From the IMG/VR virus record IMGVR_UViG_3300025818_000114, positions 1-31,006 of that record: a DNA stretch of 31,006 nt; one strand, given 5' to 3'. Of the stretch, positions 28,893-31,006 are shown piece by piece (position 1 is the first letter of the stretch; each line of letters opens with the position of its first letter). This DNA is from a virus. A program made the position numbers and the translations under genes. The notes under the pieces were generated by a model, which saw nothing but the letters and a program-made list of their open reading frames with translations, was not told the DNA's origin and made no database searches.

Positions 28893-30221
28893 ATGGCGAT
28901 CTTTCGTGGAACTGGTAGCGCATCTGCTACAGCCGATCAAACAACGATTGATACAGTAACACAGGCTGTTGTAGACGCTGAAGCGGCTCGTGATCTTGCT
29001 GAAGATTATAAGGATGATGCCCAGATTGCTAAGAATGCGGCAGAAGCTCTCTACGGTGATCTAGCGGCTGTAAGCACTGCCAAGACTGATGCAGAAACAG
29101 CGGCTACCACAGCAACAACTAAAGCAAGTGAAGCATCTGACGATGCGGCTGATGCACAGAAACTAGCACTCAACCCTGTAGACTCAGAGTTTACACTGTC
29201 TGATGGATCTACTACAGGCTACTCAGCTTTACACTATAACACACAAACACAGTTACGTTACGATAACTTTGACGACCGTTACTTAGGTTCTAAATCGGTA
29301 GAACCATCTGTAGATAATGATGGAGACCCTTTAATCACCGGTGCGATGTACTTCGACACCACTGATAATTTAATGTATGTGTGGACTGGATCAGGATGGG
29401 TTAACGTAACACCGTCTTCAACAGTCACTATTTCTCAAGTAACAGACGTTACCTCTAATTCATCAGAACTCAACATCCTCGATGTCTCTGCACAGACTCC
29501 TTCAGACGGTAATGTATTAACCTACACCACTGCTGATGGTCTTAACTGGGCTACCCCATCCACAGAGACTAACGACTTAACAGCCTCCGTCACTTGGGCT
29601 AACGTACCAGACGCTAACATCACACAGTCATCTGTCACACAACATCAGGCGGCTCTATCTATTACAGAGTCTCAGATCAGTGACCTTCAGACTTATCTCA
29701 CGACAGAAACTAATGATCTCACAGCGGCTGTTACATGGGCCAATGTTCCTGATGCAAACATTACTCAGTCTTCTGTTACACAACACCAAGCGGCACTGTC
29801 GATTACTGAAAGCCAGATTAGTGACTTTGGTACATACGAGCCTGTCGATACTGACATCCTCCGGGCAGACACAGCAGACACAATCACTGCACCGATGCGT
29901 GGCACTATCACAGACAATACAACCTCGCTTACGTTCGACATGATTACAACAAACAACTTCAAAGCGGCTGTATCTAGTGGAACGCCTACGCTGACATTCC
30001 AATATAACTCAACATCAACGCTTACAAATGCTGAAGGACAGTCAGGAAACATTTACCTTAACAATACTGGCGCAACCATATCGGCTGATACAGCGGTATT
30101 CATTAGCTCTGCTGACCTGACGACAATCAATACAGCAGGTAAATACTGGTTGAGTTACTTCTGTGATGGCACTAATGTGTTCGTTGCTGTAACTCCCGCA
30201 TTAACTTCACAAGGTCTATAA
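28893..30221 (+). CDS. Tail fibre protein with 47-residue tandem repeats
   Basis: The 442-residue protein has an Ala-rich, probably coiled-coil N-terminus (residues 15-90), a middle segment with MYFDTTDNLMYVWTGSGWV typical of phage fibre shafts, two repeats of 47 residues (225-271 and 272-318) with a SITESQISD motif common in phage fibres, and a beta-rich C-terminal end rich in Thr, Asn and Ser. It should help bind the host surface. A GGAGAG ribosome site precedes ATG 28893, and its stop overlaps the next start (TAATG). It may be a trimer, which is inference from fibre families. Confidence 0.85.
   Translation: MAIFRGTGSASATADQTTIDTVTQAVVDAEAARDLAEDYKDDAQIAKNAAEALYGDLAAVSTAKTDAETAATTATTKASEASDDAADAQKLALNPVDSEFTLSDGSTTGYSALHYNTQTQLRYDNFDDRYLGSKSVEPSVDNDGDPLITGAMYFDTTDNLMYVWTGSGWVNVTPSSTVTISQVTDVTSNSSELNILDVSAQTPSDGNVLTYTTADGLNWATPSTETNDLTASVTWANVPDANITQSSVTQHQAALSITESQISDLQTYLTTETNDLTAAVTWANVPDANITQSSVTQHQAALSITESQISDFGTYEPVDTDILRADTADTITAPMRGTITDNTTSLTFDMITTNNFKAAVSSGTPTLTFQYNSTSTLTNAEGQSGNIYLNNTGATISADTAVFISSADLTTINTAGKYWLSYFCDGTNVFVAVTPALTSQGL
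29565..29846 (+). repeat. Two 141-base tandem repeats, protein conserved but DNA diverged
   Basis: Unit 1 is 29565-29705 and unit 2 is 29706-29846. In the first 40 codons of each unit only one residue differs (Ser/Ala), yet 27 codons differ, almost all silently. The last seven residues differ more (LQTYLTT against FGTYEPV). Confidence 0.9.
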
Positions 30222-31006
30222 TGGCGATCATCCAAGGTAATGCAAAGCAAGGCTCTACACGAGGCTTCTATCCTAAGACCATTGAAGGATCGCTACGGTT
30301 TAACGATGATGACTCTGCGTACCTGAGTTGGACTCCTGATAGTGCGGGTAATCGTAAGACTTGGACTTGGAGTGGTTGGGTTAAGCGTGGGAATCTGGGC
30401 GGCAATAAAGTTTTGTTTGCCGCAGGTGTTTCTGGAGATACATCTACTCATGATTCATTAAGATTTAATGTTAATGACAATCTACAATTTTTGACACAGG
30501 CGGCAACAGGTACGTTAGTTGAAACATCTGCGGCATTTCGTGATCCGTCTGCTTGGTATCATGTAGTTCTTGCACACGATAGCACTCAGGCAACAAGTAC
30601 AAACAGAGTTAAAATTTATGTCAACGGCCAATTACAAACTACTTCAGGAACTTACCCAACACTAAATGTTGATACTGCTATCAATAACAATGTTTCTCAG
30701 CAAGTAGGCGCACGTCAAATAACTGGAAGTGTTACAAACTACCTTGACGGCTACCTAGCCGAAGTCCACTTCTTAAACGGGATTGCGGCAGTTCCTGAAG
30801 ATTTCGGTGAACTCAAGAACGGTGTGTGGGTGGCTAAGACTCCAGATGTCACCTACGGTACGAATGGGTTCTACCTCAACTTCCAAGACGATACAGAGGT
30901 TGAGGCGTTCAATACAGTTTTGTGGCGTGGAGATGGCCTTAGCTCAAGCTCTGTTACAGGAATGGGCTTTGAGCCTGACTTAGTGTGGATAAAAGCTCGT
31001 GATGGC
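30221..31006 (+). CDS. Tail protein with LamG/concanavalin A-like domain (partial)
   Basis: The frame begins at ATG 30221, overlapping the fibre stop (TAATG), and is open for 262 codons to the window end, so the C-terminus is missing. A LamG-like jelly-roll domain is suggested at about residues 24-195: the YLSWTPDS start, WTWSGWVKRG, WYHVVLAHD and VKIYVNGQL strands, and GYLAEVHFLNG. The end shows GFEPDLVWIKARDG, a block that often follows such domains in marine phage tail proteins. A carbohydrate-binding role at the host surface is likely by family but not shown. Confidence 0.85.
   Translation, partial: MAIIQGNAKQGSTRGFYPKTIEGSLRFNDDDSAYLSWTPDSAGNRKTWTWSGWVKRGNLGGNKVLFAAGVSGDTSTHDSLRFNVNDNLQFLTQAATGTLVETSAAFRDPSAWYHVVLAHDSTQATSTNRVKIYVNGQLQTTSGTYPTLNVDTAINNNVSQQVGARQITGSVTNYLDGYLAEVHFLNGIAAVPEDFGELKNGVWVAKTPDVTYGTNGFYLNFQDDTEVEAFNTVLWRGDGLSSSSVTGMGFEPDLVWIKARDG

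Noticed and set aside
1-31006. tRNA genes, CRISPR arrays, insertion sequences, integrase or attachment sites
   Set aside because: No cloverleaf-like segment, regularly spaced repeat array, transposase or integrase motif was found in any gap or gene.
1-31006. Phage single-subunit RNA polymerase
   Set aside because: No protein here has the expected size and motifs; the only large enzymes are accounted for. It could lie outside the window, so absence from the whole genome is not proven.

Overview
The window is part of a tailed double-stranded DNA bacteriophage genome with a T7-like (short-tailed podovirus) virion: tail tubular proteins A and B, large internal/ejection-type proteins, a T7-type portal, scaffold and major capsid protein. 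Replication genes are also T7-like (primase-helicase, family A polymerase, 5'-3' exonuclease, ssDNA-binding protein), with phage class I ribonucleotide reductase genes. No single-subunit RNA polymerase, integrase or thymidylate synthase is seen, and the visible promoters look like host sigma70 promoters. This matches marine phages of the SIO1/VpV262 (Zobellviridae-like) kind, which lack their own RNA polymerase. That placement is from memory of gene content, not a search.

Layout. Bases 1-8667 (rightward): two small basic proteins, tail tubular A and B, two small tail/fibre-like proteins and three large internal-virion candidates, most overlapping by 1-4 bases. A hairpin at 8666-8688 ends the opposing leftward operon. 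Bases 8719-19182 (leftward): from the promoter end (right) to the terminator (left), a small zinc-ribbon protein, seven very small genes, primase-helicase, endonuclease VII, DNA polymerase, SSB, exonuclease, a PD-(D/E)XK nuclease, a DUF3310 protein, then nrdA and nrdB with small genes between and around them. Clear promoters sit at 19219-19246 and 13887-13914.

Bases 19183-21532 are the most unusual part. A divergent control region is followed by a GGCC-rich cassette of three genes plus a 21-residue membrane peptide, a strong terminator, and about 680 bases without a convincing gene, full of short repeats and palindromes. Five 15-bp sites of the form GCACC-N4-TGGTGC lie only in these gene-free stretches. 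They match the known consensus of the nitrogen regulator NtrC, and one fills the spacer of the promoter that starts the late genes.

Bases 21533-31006 (rightward, late): a probable small terminase, lysozyme, an unknown protein, large terminase, portal, a second promoter nearly identical at its ends to the first, small proteins, scaffold, major capsid protein, terminator, a tail fibre with a conserved 47-residue repeat, and a LamG-like tail gene cut by the window end. Both window ends lie in the tail module with the same polarity, so the late genes probably form one continuous operon in a circular or circularly permuted map, with some tail genes outside the window. Flow of function: leftward genes make nucleotides and copy DNA; rightward genes package DNA, build the capsid and tail, and lyse the cell.
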